Below the pieces are notes generated by a model, which made no database searches, was not told where the DNA came from, and saw only the letters and a list, made by a program, of their open reading frames with translations. From assembly GCA_026708015.1 (NCBI GenBank), contig JAPOVT010000055.1:35486-99485 (forward strand): a stretch of DNA of 64,000 nucleotides, read 5' to 3'. The position numbers were made by a program, and so were the translations under genes. The first letter of the stretch is position 1. Each line of letters begins with the position of its first letter. Below, in pieces: positions 44,269 through 53,749 of this stretch. Origin of the DNA: a bacterium. GTDB lineage: Bacteria > Actinomycetota > Acidimicrobiia > Acidimicrobiales > Bin134.

Positions 44269-45471
44269 TCAGTCAATGTCAAGATTGAGGAGGCGGGCGG
44301 CGTTGCCCCGCACCAGCTTGTGGACCACGTCGGAAGGCAGGTGGCCCATCATGTCCTCGGCCACCTTCTTGGTGTGGGGCCAAGTGGTGTCGGTGTGGGG
44401 ATAGTCGGTTTCAAACGTCACGTTGTCCACCCCCACCTCGTCCAATGACTTCAATCCGTGGTTGTCCCGGAAGAAACAGCCGTAAATCTGCCGGTAGTAG
44501 TAGGTGGACGGCGGTTCGGGGACGATGTCCCTTACCCCTCCCCAGGCCCGGTGCTCACTCCAGACGTCGTCGCAGCGCTCCAATATGTAGGGGATCCACC
44601 CGATCTGTCCCTCGGAGTAGGCCAGCTTCAGTTCGGGAAACCGCACCAGCACCCCGGAGAACAGAAAATCGCTCATCGACGCGATGGCGTTGTTGAAACT
44701 TAGCGACGCTGCCACCGCAGGCGGGGCGTCAGGGGAGGCGGCCGGCATCTTCGACGACGACCCAATGTGCATGCACACCGCGGTGGCGGTGTCCTGACAG
44801 GCAGCGAAGAACGGGTCCCAGTATTCGGTGTGAATGCTGGGCAGCCCCAGATTGGGGGCAATCTCGGAGAAGCAAACCGCGTGGCAGCCCCGGGCTGCGT
44901 TGCGCTCCACTTCGGCCTTGGCCAATTCCACATCCCACAGAGGGATGATGGCCAGGGGGATGAGCGCGCCGTTGGAGTCGCCACACCACTCCTCGATCAT
45001 GAAATCGTTGTAGGCCTGCACGCAGGCCAGGGCCAGCTCCTTGTCATCGGCTTCCAAGAAGGTCTGGCCACAGAACCGGGGAAACGTCGGGAATGAGAGC
45101 GACGCCTCGACGTGGTTCATCTCCATGTCCTCTATCCGGGCTTTGGGCTCGTAGCACCCGGGGCGCATCTCGTCGAAGGTGATGGGCACGGCCTCCATGT
45201 CGTCCCGGTCGAAGCCCACCGCGGCCACATGGCGCTTGTTGGGATAGACGAGGTCTTCGTAGAACCAGACATCTCCCCATGGCCCGTCCTCTACGTCCAG
45301 CTCGTAGGTGTACATCTTGGCCCCGCCAATAAAGGTGATCGGCCCGACCCGGCGGCGCTCCACCCGCGGGCCTCGCTCCTTGAAGCGGTCAGGCAGCCAG
45401 CTCTGCCACAGGTGGGCGGGCTCTACAAGGTGGTCGTCCACGCTGATGATCTTGGGAATCTCGGTGCGCAC
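44269..45471 (-). CDS. Amidohydrolase-2-family metal-dependent hydrolase
   Basis: Protein of 400 residues with the TIM-barrel amidohydrolase fold typical of the Amidohydro_2 group that is expanded in Acidimicrobiia and mycobacteria. The N terminus carries IISVDDHLVEPAHLW in place of the classical HxH, where a D-H pair takes the metal-site position. Further along are SFPTFPRFCGQTFLEADDKEL, MHIGSSSKMP (a His ligand), YSEGQIGWIPYILERCDDVW and ETDYPHTDTTWPHTKKVAE with the last Asp. Substrate unknown; it could be a decarboxylase or hydrolase of aromatic or terpenoid acids. Confidence 0.8.
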   Translation of the reverse strand: MRTEIPKIISVDDHLVEPAHLWQSWLPDRFKERGPRVERRRVGPITFIGGAKMYTYELDVEDGPWGDVWFYEDLVYPNKRHVAAVGFDRDDMEAVPITFDEMRPGCYEPKARIEDMEMNHVEASLSFPTFPRFCGQTFLEADDKELALACVQAYNDFMIEEWCGDSNGALIPLAIIPLWDVELAKAEVERNAARGCHAVCFSEIAPNLGLPSIHTEYWDPFFAACQDTATAVCMHIGSSSKMPAASPDAPPAVAASLSFNNAIASMSDFLFSGVLVRFPELKLAYSEGQIGWIPYILERCDDVWSEHRAWGGVRDIVPEPPSTYYYRQIYGCFFRDNHGLKSLDEVGVDNVTFETDYPHTDTTWPHTKKVAEDMMGHLPSDVVHKLVRGNAARLLNLDID

Positions 45472-45496
45472 GGCGAAAAGCCTACCGGCTGCCCGA

Positions 45497-45955
45497 TTAG
45501 TCGGCAGCAGCCAGGGCGGCGGCTACATCGGAGGGAAGGGAGGATTTGCGGGTGGAAAGGTGGTGTTCTGCGGCCCACGCCACGATCAGTTCGGCGCTCC
45601 CGGCGTCCCGCAGCATCGCCGCGCCAAGTCGGGGGTGATCCCGATAATCGGCCCACCGACCCCTCAAAATACCAGGTAAAACGGCCCCTACCACGGTGGC
45701 GGCCACCCGGGTCCAAGTCCTCAGACCAGACTGTATCTTCCCCACATCGTGTAGGGCAGCGGCCACCCGCTGGGCATCGTCGGCCAACGCAGGACATCGG
45801 GCCGACCGCAGGGCATGGCTGCGGTCGACTGGGCTCATCTGGGCGTAGAGGGTCGCCTCGCGCTCGCTGAGCAGACCCATCAGCCAGTCCTCTTCGGCGG
45901 CATCTGGCCCCTGGTCGAGAATCGACTGGAAGAAGCGCCGAGCCAAGTGGATCAA
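45497..45955 (-). CDS. HD-domain phosphohydrolase-like protein
   Basis: Small protein of 152 residues with an HD-type metal motif: the central ALHDVGKIQSG supplies His-Asp, preceded by the RSHALRSARC histidine and followed by YRDHPRLGAAMLR and WAAEHHLSTRKSSLP histidines, as in HD/HDIG phosphohydrolases. The start is a TTG at 45955 that overlaps the xerD stop by four bases (TTGA), and the frame has no other start between. An earlier frame of the same reading would need to run inside xerD. Substrate unknown; nucleotides or nucleotide second messengers are typical for the fold. Confidence 0.75.
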   Translation of the reverse strand: MIHLARRFFQSILDQGPDAAEEDWLMGLLSEREATLYAQMSPVDRSHALRSARCPALADDAQRVAAALHDVGKIQSGLRTWTRVAATVVGAVLPGILRGRWADYRDHPRLGAAMLRDAGSAELIVAWAAEHHLSTRKSSLPSDVAAALAAAD

Positions 45956-46884
45956 TGCTTCAACACCGCCCGCGGGTGAGCGGCGCGATAGGCCTCCCAC
46001 AGTTTCTCCTTGGACACCATGGTGTAGACCTGCGTGGTGCTGATGGAGGCATGGCCCAACAGCTCCTGCACTGCCCTGATGTCGGCGCCGTGGTCCAGCA
46101 TGTGGGTGGCACAGGAATGGCGGAACACATGGGGGGACACCTTGGCGCCCAGCCCCACCTGCTGGGCCCTCTTCTTCACCACACCCCAAGCTCCCTGACG
46201 CGACAGGCGGCGTCCCCGCTGGTTGAGCCAAACCGCCTCCTGGTCGTGCTGGGACCCCCAGCGCTCGGGCTCCATCTCGCCCCGCCCGGCGGGCACCAGC
46301 CAGGCGGTCAGCCCCTCGAGGGCGCATCGGCCCAGCGGCAGGACCCGCTCCTTTTGACCCTTTCCCAGAACCCGCACGGTGGCCCCTCCCAAATCCAAGT
46401 CGGCCAGCGACATCCCGACCAGCTCGCTAATGCGCATCCCCGTGCCATAGAGCATCTCCAGCAGCGCCCGATCCCGCCGAGCCACCCGGTCGGCGCCTGC
46501 CACTCCGTCCAAGATGGCTTCCACTTCGGCCTCGCTCAGCGCCTTGGGCAAAGCCCTCGGCACCGTGGGCAGCTCCACTTGGGACCCCGGGTTGTCGGCT
46601 CGAGCACCCTCGATGACGAGGAACTGGTGGAAGATCCGCACCGCGGTCATGGCCCGCTTGACCGTCGAGGGGGCCAACCCCCGGCTCTGGAGGTGCCGCA
46701 AAAACGCCAGAATGTCATCCTCTCCGGCTGTTTCAGGGTTGGTTCCCCGGGAATCCAAAACCTCGCAGTAGCCGGTCAGGTCTCGGCGATAGGCCTCACA
46801 GGTACGAGGTGCGCGGCCCCGTTCCAGCACCAGCCAATCCAGAAACTCCTCTACCCCGCTCCCTGCGCTCACCCCGGGCGGCAC
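45952..46884 (-). CDS. xerD: Tyrosine recombinase XerD
   Basis: Second Xer recombinase, partner of XerC at 1456-2364 in dif recombination. The catalytic residues are Arg in GTGMRISELVG (151), Lys in GKGQKER (about 175), His and Arg in SPHVFRHSCATHML (252 and 255), His in ELLGHASI (278) and Tyr in TQVYTMVS (287). The N-terminal core-binding domain is complete. It lies eight bases from the nudix gene and near pyrG, the usual actinobacterial location of xerD, which supports the D assignment. Confidence 0.93.
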   Translation of the reverse strand: MPPGVSAGSGVEEFLDWLVLERGRAPRTCEAYRRDLTGYCEVLDSRGTNPETAGEDDILAFLRHLQSRGLAPSTVKRAMTAVRIFHQFLVIEGARADNPGSQVELPTVPRALPKALSEAEVEAILDGVAGADRVARRDRALLEMLYGTGMRISELVGMSLADLDLGGATVRVLGKGQKERVLPLGRCALEGLTAWLVPAGRGEMEPERWGSQHDQEAVWLNQRGRRLSRQGAWGVVKKRAQQVGLGAKVSPHVFRHSCATHMLDHGADIRAVQELLGHASISTTQVYTMVSKEKLWEAYRAAHPRAVLKH

Positions 46885-46891
46885 GGGGAAT

Positions 46892-47446
46892 TCACCCCAG
46901 ACGCTCTCGGGCCAGCATTAGGCCGACGATCGACTTGGCGTCGGCAATCTCGCCGGAGGCCACCAGATCAAGGACTTCGCCCAGCTTGATCCGTTCGATG
47001 GCCATGTGCTGCTCCTCGATGCCGTGGGGGCGGCGGTCGGCGTCGGTCAGCTCGGTGGCCAGGTAGCAATGGGTGATCTCGTCGCAAAATCCCGGAGAGT
47101 TGTGGAACACGGCCAGCAGCTCCAAGTGCCCTGCCCGCTTGCCGATCTCCTCTTCCAGTTCCCGCTGGGCAGTCATCTCGGGAGGCTCGTCCTGGCTGTC
47201 GAGTTTCCCCGCGGGTATCTCCAGCAGCTCCCGATTAACCGCAGGACGATACTGGCGCACCATGATGACCTCTTGGCCGTCGAGTGGCACGATGACGGCG
47301 GCGCCGGGATGGCGGACGATCTCCCGCTCATAGATCGAACCGTCGGGCGCCCTGATCTCGGCAACGCTCAGGGACACCACCCGACCCTGCCACTCTTGGC
47401 GCTCTCCAACCGGGGTGAAACCCGCCCCGCCTTCGGCTGCCGCCAT
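46892..47446 (-). CDS. NUDIX hydrolase, ADP-ribose pyrophosphatase type
   Basis: NUDIX hydrolase of 184 residues. The Nudix helix reads GKLDSQDEPPEMTAQRELEEEIG, which fits the signature but has one extra residue before the first Glu. The preceding VIVPLDGQEVIMVRQYRP and following SPGFCDEITHCYLATELT are typical of ADP-ribose pyrophosphatases. It would break ADP-ribose or similar nucleoside diphosphate compounds. Order pyrG-nudix-xerD is conserved in Actinobacteria. No strong ribosome binding site was identified at the ATG. Confidence 0.88.
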   Translation of the reverse strand: MAAAEGGAGFTPVGERQEWQGRVVSLSVAEIRAPDGSIYEREIVRHPGAAVIVPLDGQEVIMVRQYRPAVNRELLEIPAGKLDSQDEPPEMTAQRELEEEIGKRAGHLELLAVFHNSPGFCDEITHCYLATELTDADRRPHGIEEQHMAIERIKLGEVLDLVASGEIADAKSIVGLMLARERLG

Positions 47447-47457
47447 TCAGCTGGCTC

Positions 47458-49155
47458 TCAACGAAGGGCTGCGGCCGAGGCGTCGGCTACTGTCTCAACG
47501 TGCTCTGAGACCGCCGCCTCTGACGGGGTCTCGTCACCCTGGTCGGCAGCGGTCCCGCTGTCCTGGCGATCCAACGCGGCCTTCACCAAACCGCAGAACA
47601 GCGGAGCGGGCCGATCGGGACGGCTCTTGAACTCGGGATGGGCCTGGGTCCCCACCCACCACGGATGTCCCTCCAGTTCGATGAACTCCACCAAGAGGCC
47701 GTCGGGCGACTCCCCGGCGAGCACGAAGTCGGTGCCCTCGAAGCGGCCGCGAAGCTTGGGGTTGAACTCGTAGCGGTGGCGGTGGCGCTCCGACACCACT
47801 TCAGCACCGTACACTTCGGCCACCTGGGTGCCCGGTCGTAGCTTGGCCAGGCACGCCCCAAGCCGCATCGTGCCGCCCTTGTCGGTGATGCCGCGCTGCG
47901 ATTCCATCAAGTCGATGACCGGCCACGGCGTGCTGGGGTCGAATTCGCTGGAATGGGCGTTGACCAGGCCGAGCACGTTGCGGGCGTAGTCGATGGTCAT
48001 CACCTGGAGGCCGAGGCACAGGCCCAGACAGGGCAGGTCGTTCTCTCGGGCATAGGAGGCGGCGTCGATCTTGCCCTGGATCCCCCGCTCGCCGAACCCG
48101 CCGGGGATCACTATTCCGTCCAGCCCGCTAAGCAGACTGTCCACCATCAGTCCCTCCACGCTTTCGGCCTGGATCCACTCGATCTCCACCGACGCGCCGT
48201 GGTGGATGCCAGCGTGGTTCAACGCCTCCACCACGGACAGATAGGCGTCTTGGAGCGTCACGTACTTGCCGATGAGCCCGATGCGCACCTTGCGCTGGGC
48301 CATCTCCATTCTCTGGGTCAGCCGCTGCCAGTCGGCGAGATCGGGCTCGGGGACGTCCAAGCGCAAGATGTCGCACACCACGCCGTCGAGGCCCTCGTCG
48401 TGAAGCACCAGGGGAATCTCATAGATGCTCTCGGCATCGGCGGCGTTGACCACTGCGGATACGTCAACGTCGCACAGGCTGGAGATCTTGCGCTTCAGTT
48501 CGTCGGAGACGGGCGACTCGCTGCGGCACACGATGGCGTCGGGCTGAACTCCCCGGCTGCGGAGCTCGGTCACCGAGTGCTGGGTGGGCTTGGTCTTCTG
48601 CTCGCCGGTGGGGCCGATGAAGGGCACCAGCGTGACGTGGACGTAGCAGACGTTGCCCCGCCCCACGTCCAAGCGCACCTGGCGGATGGCCTCCAGAAAG
48701 GGGAGGATCTCGATATCGCCGACGGTCCCGCCGATCTCGGTGATGACCACGTCCACGTCGTCGGACACCAGGCTGGAGATGCGGTTCTTGATCTCGTTGG
48801 TGACATGGGGAATCACCTGCACGGTCTTGCCCAGATACTCGCCTTGGCGCTCGGCGGCGATGACCGAGGAGTAGATGGAGCCGGTGGTGGCGTTGGAGAG
48901 CTTGGTGAGGTTCTCGTCGATGAACCGCTCGTAGTGTCCGAGATCCAGGTCGGTCTCGCCCCCGTCGTCGGTGACGAACACCTCCCCGTGCTCGAAGGGG
49001 TTCATCGTTCCTGGGTCCACATTGATGTACGGGTCCAGCTTCTGCATGGTCACCCGGAGTCCCCGTTGCTTGAGCAAACGCCCCAGGGAGGCGGCCGTAA
49101 GTCCTTTGCCCAGCGAACTCGCTACCCCGCCTGTGACAAAGATGTGTTTGGTCAC
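47458..49155 (-). CDS. pyrG: CTP synthase
   Basis: CTP synthase converts UTP to CTP with ammonia from glutamine. The GTG at 49155 starts the standard N terminus [17 protein letters not shown] (a TTG three codons earlier is less likely). The synthase half shows [36 protein letters not shown] and SGLVHTQ-type regions. The glutaminase half carries [25 protein letters not shown] with the nucleophile Cys, and HPEFKSRP with the catalytic His and Glu. Length of 565 residues is normal. It precedes nudix and xerD on the strand, with recN upstream. Confidence 0.97.
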   Translation of the reverse strand: MTKHIFVTGGVASSLGKGLTAASLGRLLKQRGLRVTMQKLDPYINVDPGTMNPFEHGEVFVTDDGGETDLDLGHYERFIDENLTKLSNATTGSIYSSVIAAERQGEYLGKTVQVIPHVTNEIKNRISSLVSDDVDVVITEIGGTVGDIEILPFLEAIRQVRLDVGRGNVCYVHVTLVPFIGPTGEQKTKPTQHSVTELRSRGVQPDAIVCRSESPVSDELKRKISSLCDVDVSAVVNAADAESIYEIPLVLHDEGLDGVVCDILRLDVPEPDLADWQRLTQRMEMAQRKVRIGLIGKYVTLQDAYLSVVEALNHAGIHHGASVEIEWIQAESVEGLMVDSLLSGLDGIVIPGGFGERGIQGKIDAASYARENDLPCLGLCLGLQVMTIDYARNVLGLVNAHSSEFDPSTPWPVIDLMESQRGITDKGGTMRLGACLAKLRPGTQVAEVYGAEVVSERHRHRYEFNPKLRGRFEGTDFVLAGESPDGLLVEFIELEGHPWWVGTQAHPEFKSRPDRPAPLFCGLVKAALDRQDSGTAADQGDETPSEAAVSEHVETVADASAAALR

Positions 49156-49197
49156 GCCTGCCAATCCTAGCGGGGAGGAGCGACGATTGGCGGACCG

Positions 49198-50775
49198 TCA
49201 GCCACTCTGAGAGATTGCGAGAAGTTCGGAGGCGTGTCGGCGGGCGCTCTGGCTGTCGGGCGAGCCAGAGAGCATGCGGGAGAGCTCGACCACCCGGTCC
49301 TCGCCGTCCAAGGGCTCGGCGGTCATGGTGGCAGATGCCCCATCGTCGTGCTTGGCGATGCTCACCTGGTGGTCGGCGCAGGCTGCCACCTGAGGCAAGT
49401 GGGTGACCACCAACACCTGGTGATCAGCGGTTAGGCGGGAAAGCGCCTGGCCTACGGTCTGGGCCACTTGGCCACCGATGCCGGCGTCTACCTCGTCGAA
49501 CACCAGCACGGGTGGTCCGGCGCTGACTACCAGGCGCAGGGCCAGCATGACCCGGGCCAGCTCTCCCCCTGATGCGGCCGAAGTGAGCGACAAGCCAGGG
49601 GCCCCGCTATTGGCCGACAGCAGGATGTCCACGTCGTCACCGGGATCGTCGCCCACCTCTACTTGCACCTCGGCGCGGGTCATTGCCAATTCCCGCAGGT
49701 TGACGGTCACCTCTTTGCCCAGCGTCTGGGCCGCCTCGCGCCGGGCCTCGCCAACTGCGGCACCGGTTTCGGCCACCGCAGCGGTGCGACGATCGAGTTC
49801 TCCGTCCAGGTCTTTGGCCAGGCGGTCGAAGTCCTCCAACTCGGCGAGGCGGACAGACAGATCACGATGGAACTCCATGACCTCGGCCACGGTCTCCCCA
49901 TACTTGCGGCGCAGATCAACCAACAGCTCCCGGCGCTGGCGGACCTCGGCCAATCGGGCCGGATTCTCGTCGATGGACTCGGCGGCGCGGCGCAGCTCGG
50001 TTGACAGGTCTCCGACCTCGGCCACCAGGTTGACCAGCCGCTCATGCTGGCTCTCCAGCGGCGGACGGCTCTCCAAGGCAGCGGCAATCTGGGCCAGCCC
50101 GGAACCCACTGCGCCATCGGCGCCCAGAGACATCGCCGCCTGCCGAGCCGCATTCCGGCTGGCCGCGGCGTCGGCCAACACCGCCTCTTCTGACTTGAGC
50201 AACTCATCCTCATCGGGGTCTTCCAGTCCAGCTTCGTCTAGCTCGACCAGTTGGAATCGGCACAGCTCGATCTCCCGAGCTCGGGATCGTTCGTCACCGC
50301 CCAACTCGGCCCGTCGGCGATTCAGGTCGGCCAACTCAGCCCGAGCCTCCATGAGCGGGGCCAAGTCCACGTCGCCGAATCTGTCCAGCGCGGCCCGTTG
50401 ATGGACCCGGCGCAAAAGGGACTGGTGCTCGTGTTGGCCGTGCAAATCCACTAGCTCTGCACCCAGCTCGGCCAGGGTAGCCGCCGACGCCAGCCGGCCG
50501 TCGACATAGGCCCTTGCCCGACCTTCGGCGGGCACCACCCTGCGAAGCACCACTTCCTCCCCCTGGTGGTCGAAGCGGCCCTCGACAATGGCCTCGCTGG
50601 CCCCGAACCGTACCAATGACGAGTCGGCCCGGCCGCCCAAGAGCAGGTCAACTGCGGTCACCACCAAGGTCTTTCCCGCCCCGGTCTCCCCAGTCAGCGC
50701 GGTCATGCCCGGTCCCAACACCAGATTGAGCCGCTCGATCACCCCCAGGTTCTCAACCGCCAGCTCAGTCAGCAT
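49198..50775 (-). CDS. recN: DNA repair protein RecN
   Basis: SMC-like ATPase involved in double-strand break repair, 525 residues. Walker A is GETGAGKTLVV near residue 31; a coiled coil follows, and the C-terminal head has the signature SLTSAASGGELARVMLALRL and Walker B VLVFDEVDAGIGGQVAQTVGQAL. The final region RMLSGSPDSQSARRHASELL is also typical. The ATG at 50775 gives MLTELAVENLGVIERLNL, the family N terminus. It follows nadK by 15 bases, an order shared with Mycobacterium. Confidence 0.95.
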   Translation of the reverse strand: MLTELAVENLGVIERLNLVLGPGMTALTGETGAGKTLVVTAVDLLLGGRADSSLVRFGASEAIVEGRFDHQGEEVVLRRVVPAEGRARAYVDGRLASAATLAELGAELVDLHGQHEHQSLLRRVHQRAALDRFGDVDLAPLMEARAELADLNRRRAELGGDERSRAREIELCRFQLVELDEAGLEDPDEDELLKSEEAVLADAAASRNAARQAAMSLGADGAVGSGLAQIAAALESRPPLESQHERLVNLVAEVGDLSTELRRAAESIDENPARLAEVRQRRELLVDLRRKYGETVAEVMEFHRDLSVRLAELEDFDRLAKDLDGELDRRTAAVAETGAAVGEARREAAQTLGKEVTVNLRELAMTRAEVQVEVGDDPGDDVDILLSANSGAPGLSLTSAASGGELARVMLALRLVVSAGPPVLVFDEVDAGIGGQVAQTVGQALSRLTADHQVLVVTHLPQVAACADHQVSIAKHDDGASATMTAEPLDGEDRVVELSRMLSGSPDSQSARRHASELLAISQSG

Positions 50776-50790
50776 TGTTGCGGGCCAGCG

Positions 50791-51633
50791 TCAGCGGTCG
50801 GACAGGCCGAACGACGACTTGAGGGCTTGGTGGAAGCCTCTTCGGCCCAGGGTGACAAGACGAGCGGGCCGATCGGAAACCGAAACCGTCAACGAGCCTC
50901 CCTCGCCCAGTTCTCCCAGCGAACGGCCGTCCACCGCCACTGCGGCCGGACGGTCGCCCAACACCTCCACCACCAGTTCGCTTGACGGCAGCAGCACCAG
51001 GCTGCGGTCGAACAGCGTGTGGGGAGCCACCGGGGTCAGGATCACTGCGTTCATGGTCGGGGCCAAAATGGGTCCGCCCGCCGATAGGGAGTAGGCCGTT
51101 GAACCGGTAGGAGTGGCCGCGATCAGTCCATCGGCGGCGTAGCTGGTGAAGAACTCCCCATCGATGTGAACGGCCAGATTGACAGTTCTCCCGCTGTCCA
51201 CCTTCTCCACGATGGCCTCATTGAGGGCGCTCACCTCGGTGCCGTTTCCCAGTCGACAGCGCAGCCGGATGCGCTCTTCGATGTTGTAATCCCCGGCCAG
51301 GAACTGCTCGACTGCCTCCGAGGCGGAATCCGGCTCGATCCCGGTCAGGTAGCCCAGTGAGCCGTAGTTGACCCCGAGAACCGGCACCCCGTCATCGGCC
51401 ACTGCGGTCACCGCCCTAAGCATGGAGCCGTCTCCCCCCAAGCTCACCGCCAAGTCCAGCTTTTCGCCAATGTGATCGTCGAGATGGGCCAATTCGGTGC
51501 GGCCCACCGCCTCAGCAGATTCGGGCGACAGCCGAATTTCATGGCCGTCGCCGTCCAATCGGCCGATCAGCTCAGCCGCCAACTTCAGAGCTTCCGGCCG
51601 GTCAGCATGAACAAAGAAGGCGATCGCAGCCAT
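50791..51633 (-). CDS. nadK: NAD kinase
   Basis: Phosphorylates NAD to NADP. The catalytic GGDGSMLRAV (Gly-Gly-Asp-Gly) is at about residue 70, and later motifs are GVNYGSLGYLTG, TPTGSTAYSLSAGGP and TPVAPHTLFDRSLVL. The ATG at 51633 (MAAIAFFVHADRPEAL) is chosen because an open frame continues back over the hicB gene. Length is 280 residues. It normally sits between tlyA and recN; here a toxin-antitoxin pair separates it from tlyA. Confidence 0.95.
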   Translation of the reverse strand: MAAIAFFVHADRPEALKLAAELIGRLDGDGHEIRLSPESAEAVGRTELAHLDDHIGEKLDLAVSLGGDGSMLRAVTAVADDGVPVLGVNYGSLGYLTGIEPDSASEAVEQFLAGDYNIEERIRLRCRLGNGTEVSALNEAIVEKVDSGRTVNLAVHIDGEFFTSYAADGLIAATPTGSTAYSLSAGGPILAPTMNAVILTPVAPHTLFDRSLVLLPSSELVVEVLGDRPAAVAVDGRSLGELGEGGSLTVSVSDRPARLVTLGRRGFHQALKSSFGLSDR

Positions 51634-51637
51634 AGAG

Positions 51638-51898
51638 CTATGTCGCAACTGGCTGCACGCCGTTCGGGAAAAAGCTCGTGCCAGCAGCAATCACCTCGTC
51701 GATCACAATGGGACCCACTTCGCTGACGGGTACATCGAAATAGGCGCCTATGGCATCCTGAACAGCCTCCTCTACGTCCTGGAGGCGGCGGACTTGGGAG
51801 AAAACCCAATCCAGTTTCCGCACTTGGATGCCCCACCATTCGTCACCTTCTCGGGCAACCACCCTGAACGTACTATCGGGGGTTGGAATGTCTGCCAT
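51638..51898 (-). CDS. hicB: HicB-like antitoxin
   Basis: Small protein of 86 residues with the HicB fold pattern: strand FRVVAREGDEWWGIQVRKL, then QVRRLQDVEEAVQDAIGAYFDVP as the helix. It lacks an extra DNA-binding tail. The start overlaps the hicA stop region by 26 bases. It would neutralise the HicA mRNA interferase encoded just upstream on the strand. The family call rests on pattern and on the hicA neighbour. Confidence 0.75.
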   Translation of the reverse strand: MADIPTPDSTFRVVAREGDEWWGIQVRKLDWVFSQVRRLQDVEEAVQDAIGAYFDVPVSEVGPIVIDEVIAAGTSFFPNGVQPVAT

Positions 51899-52097
51899 TG
51901 CTGCTCCCGGACGATTCCTGTGCCTTTCTCAATATAGCCCTCGCAGTGTGCTCATCGATTTCCGTATGACGGGGAATCACTAGCCGCTCCTCACCGAATT
52001 GCCAGACTTCGTGCCGTCCCTGCCACAACAGATGCAGATTGACTCCCCTGCCTCTCGCAATCCCGCGCAGAAACCTGATCAAGACCTGCTTCTCCAT
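51873..52097 (-). CDS. hicA: HicA-like toxin (mRNA interferase)
   Basis: Protein of 74 residues fitting the HicA dsRBD-like toxin fold. The motif GRHEVWQFGEERLVIPRH contains the conserved His (usually G-S-H) needed for RNA cleavage, and TEIDEHTARAILRKAQE is the C-terminal helix. The N-terminal part (EKQVLIRFLRGIARGRGVN) resembles HicA but is diverged. It overlaps hicB by 26 bases, the usual hicA-hicB order. Together they interrupt the tlyA-nadK spacing. Confidence 0.78.
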   Translation of the reverse strand: MEKQVLIRFLRGIARGRGVNLHLLWQGRHEVWQFGEERLVIPRHTEIDEHTARAILRKAQESSGSSNGRHSNPR

Positions 52098-52159
52098 GCA
52101 TCAGCCACCGACTCTTGGTGCTAGGGGGGAAGCTCAGCAGCGGATGCCGCGCAACCAGG

Positions 52160-52963
52160 CTATCCGCCCTCGGTGACAACTTGGGTCACTGCTTGGGAAG
52201 AATCCACCGAGGCGGGGGTGCCGCCCTTTATCAGGTGCAAGAAGAACTCCACGTTTCCCTGGGCGCCTTTCAGCACTGAAGGAGCGGCGGCTTGGGGGGC
52301 AAGGCCCGCGGTGACTGCTGCTTCCAGCACCCGGTCGAGCGCGGCCTGCCATTGCTCGGGGTCGCGGATAACGCCCCGGCCCCGGCTGGCCTGCCTTCGC
52401 CCCACCTCGAATTGGGGCTTGACCAACGCCACAACGGGCGCGCCCGGCGCGGCCAGATCGGCCAGGCATTCCAAAACCGAAGTCAGCGAAATGAAGGACA
52501 CATCGGTGGTTACCAAGTCGAACGGCGCCCCAACACCCGCCGGGTCGACGTCGCGGATATCGGTGCGCTCATACACGGTCACCCGGGAGTCGCCAGCCAA
52601 GCGCTCGTGCATCTGGGCTCGGCCCACATCAATGGCCACCACACCGGTCGCGCCGCGCTGCAACAGGCAGTCGGTGAATCCCCCGGTGGACGCACCAACG
52701 TCACAGCACCGCAAGCCGGCGACGTCCAAGTCAAAGGCAGCCAGTGCGCCCTCCAACTTCTCGCCGCCCCGGCTCACGTAGCGAGCCGGCGGGCCGGCCA
52801 CCTCCAGGGCGTCGCCGGGCAAGACCAAACGAGCGGCCTTATGGGCCACTGCTCCGTTCACGGTGACCTGGCCAGCGGCTACTGCCTCCCGGGCCCGCTC
52901 CCGACTTGCAACCAGCCCGCGGCGAACCAACTCCGTGTCCAGCCTCCGGCGCGAGCCTCTCAT
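52160..52963 (-). CDS. tlyA: TlyA-family 16S/23S rRNA 2'-O-methyltransferase
   Basis: TlyA methylates 16S and 23S rRNA and affects capreomycin sensitivity in Mycobacterium. The N-terminal S4 domain (RRLDTELVRRGLVASRERAREAVAAGQVTVNG) is followed by the FtsJ-type methyltransferase with VGASTGGFTDCLLQRGA and PFDLVTTDVSFISL. Length is about 267 residues. The ATG at 52963 starts the family N terminus; a TTG four codons upstream overlaps the HAD gene end. HAD-tlyA-nadK-recN is the mycobacterial order. Confidence 0.93.
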   Translation of the reverse strand: MRGSRRRLDTELVRRGLVASRERAREAVAAGQVTVNGAVAHKAARLVLPGDALEVAGPPARYVSRGGEKLEGALAAFDLDVAGLRCCDVGASTGGFTDCLLQRGATGVVAIDVGRAQMHERLAGDSRVTVYERTDIRDVDPAGVGAPFDLVTTDVSFISLTSVLECLADLAAPGAPVVALVKPQFEVGRRQASRGRGVIRDPEQWQAALDRVLEAAVTAGLAPQAAAPSVLKGAQGNVEFFLHLIKGGTPASVDSSQAVTQVVTEGG

Positions 52964-52967
52964 CCCC

Positions 52968-53705
52968 CTATTCAAGTCCCATTTGGTCGACCAGGGCAGC
53001 CAGATCGGGGGCGCAGTACTGCGGCTCCGGCGACACCGGCAGGTCGTCGGCTTCGGTCACACCGCTCAGCACCAGTGCGAACTCGTACTCCAATGCCTGG
53101 GCGAATAGGCCGTCGGAGTCGGGGCGGTCCCCCACCACCACGCCGGTGTCGCCGATTCTGCTGCGCACGCAATCGACAATGGGCTGGTTGGGCTTACCCG
53201 CCATTATGGGCACCGCTTCCGCGGCGGTCGCCACCGCGGCCAAAAGAGACCCACCCCCCGGCTCCAGTCCCCGCTCAGTGGGGTAGCTGGGATCGTGATT
53301 GGTGCCGATCAGCCGGGCGCCTCCCCGAACCGCCCTCATGGCCCGACCGAGGGTGTCGTAGTTGAAGCTGGGGTCCATGCCCACCACCACCGCGTCAGCG
53401 GGACCAGAAGAGCACACCTTGGCACCGGCCAACTCCACCGCCTCGTCGATACCGGGACCCCCCACCACCAGCACCCGCTCGCCGGGAGAGATGAGTTGGC
53501 CCGCGGCAGTGGCAGAGGTAATCACCAACCCGGAGGCGTCGATCCCGCAGTCAGCCAGCTTGGCCTCCTGGTCGGCCACAGTGAGCATCGACATATTGGT
53601 GACGAACACCAGGTTTGCGCCTGCCTGGCGCAACCGCTCAACGGCTCCCGCTGCGCCAGGAATTGCCGTTCCGCCTACCCAGATCACTCCGTCCAAGTCC
53701 AGCAC
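52968..53705 (-). CDS. HAD-superfamily IIA hydrolase (NagD-like phosphatase)
   Basis: Phosphatase-fold protein of 245 residues. HAD motif I is LDLDGVIWVG at the very N terminus, motif II is LVFVTNMS, motif III/IV region is MAGKPNQPIVDCV and VVVGDRPDSDGLFAQAL. The cap segment belongs to class IIA (NagD). In Mycobacterium the gene in this position encodes a glycerol-3-phosphate phosphatase, so this is a reasonable guess but not proven. GTG start gives MLDLDG. It lies next to tlyA. Confidence 0.85.
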   Translation of the reverse strand: MLDLDGVIWVGGTAIPGAAGAVERLRQAGANLVFVTNMSMLTVADQEAKLADCGIDASGLVITSATAAGQLISPGERVLVVGGPGIDEAVELAGAKVCSSGPADAVVVGMDPSFNYDTLGRAMRAVRGGARLIGTNHDPSYPTERGLEPGGGSLLAAVATAAEAVPIMAGKPNQPIVDCVRSRIGDTGVVVGDRPDSDGLFAQALEYEFALVLSGVTEADDLPVSPEPQYCAPDLAALVDQMGLE

Positions 53706-53749
53706 CCAACCCCTAAGGGCGGGATGCCCGGACGAAGGAGGAGCGTTAC

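Noticed and set aside
45956..46327. Extended frame upstream of the HD protein inside xerD
   Set aside because: xerD is clear in the other frame, and the extended part is Gly/Arg/Pro-rich shadow. The TTG at the xerD stop is the best start.
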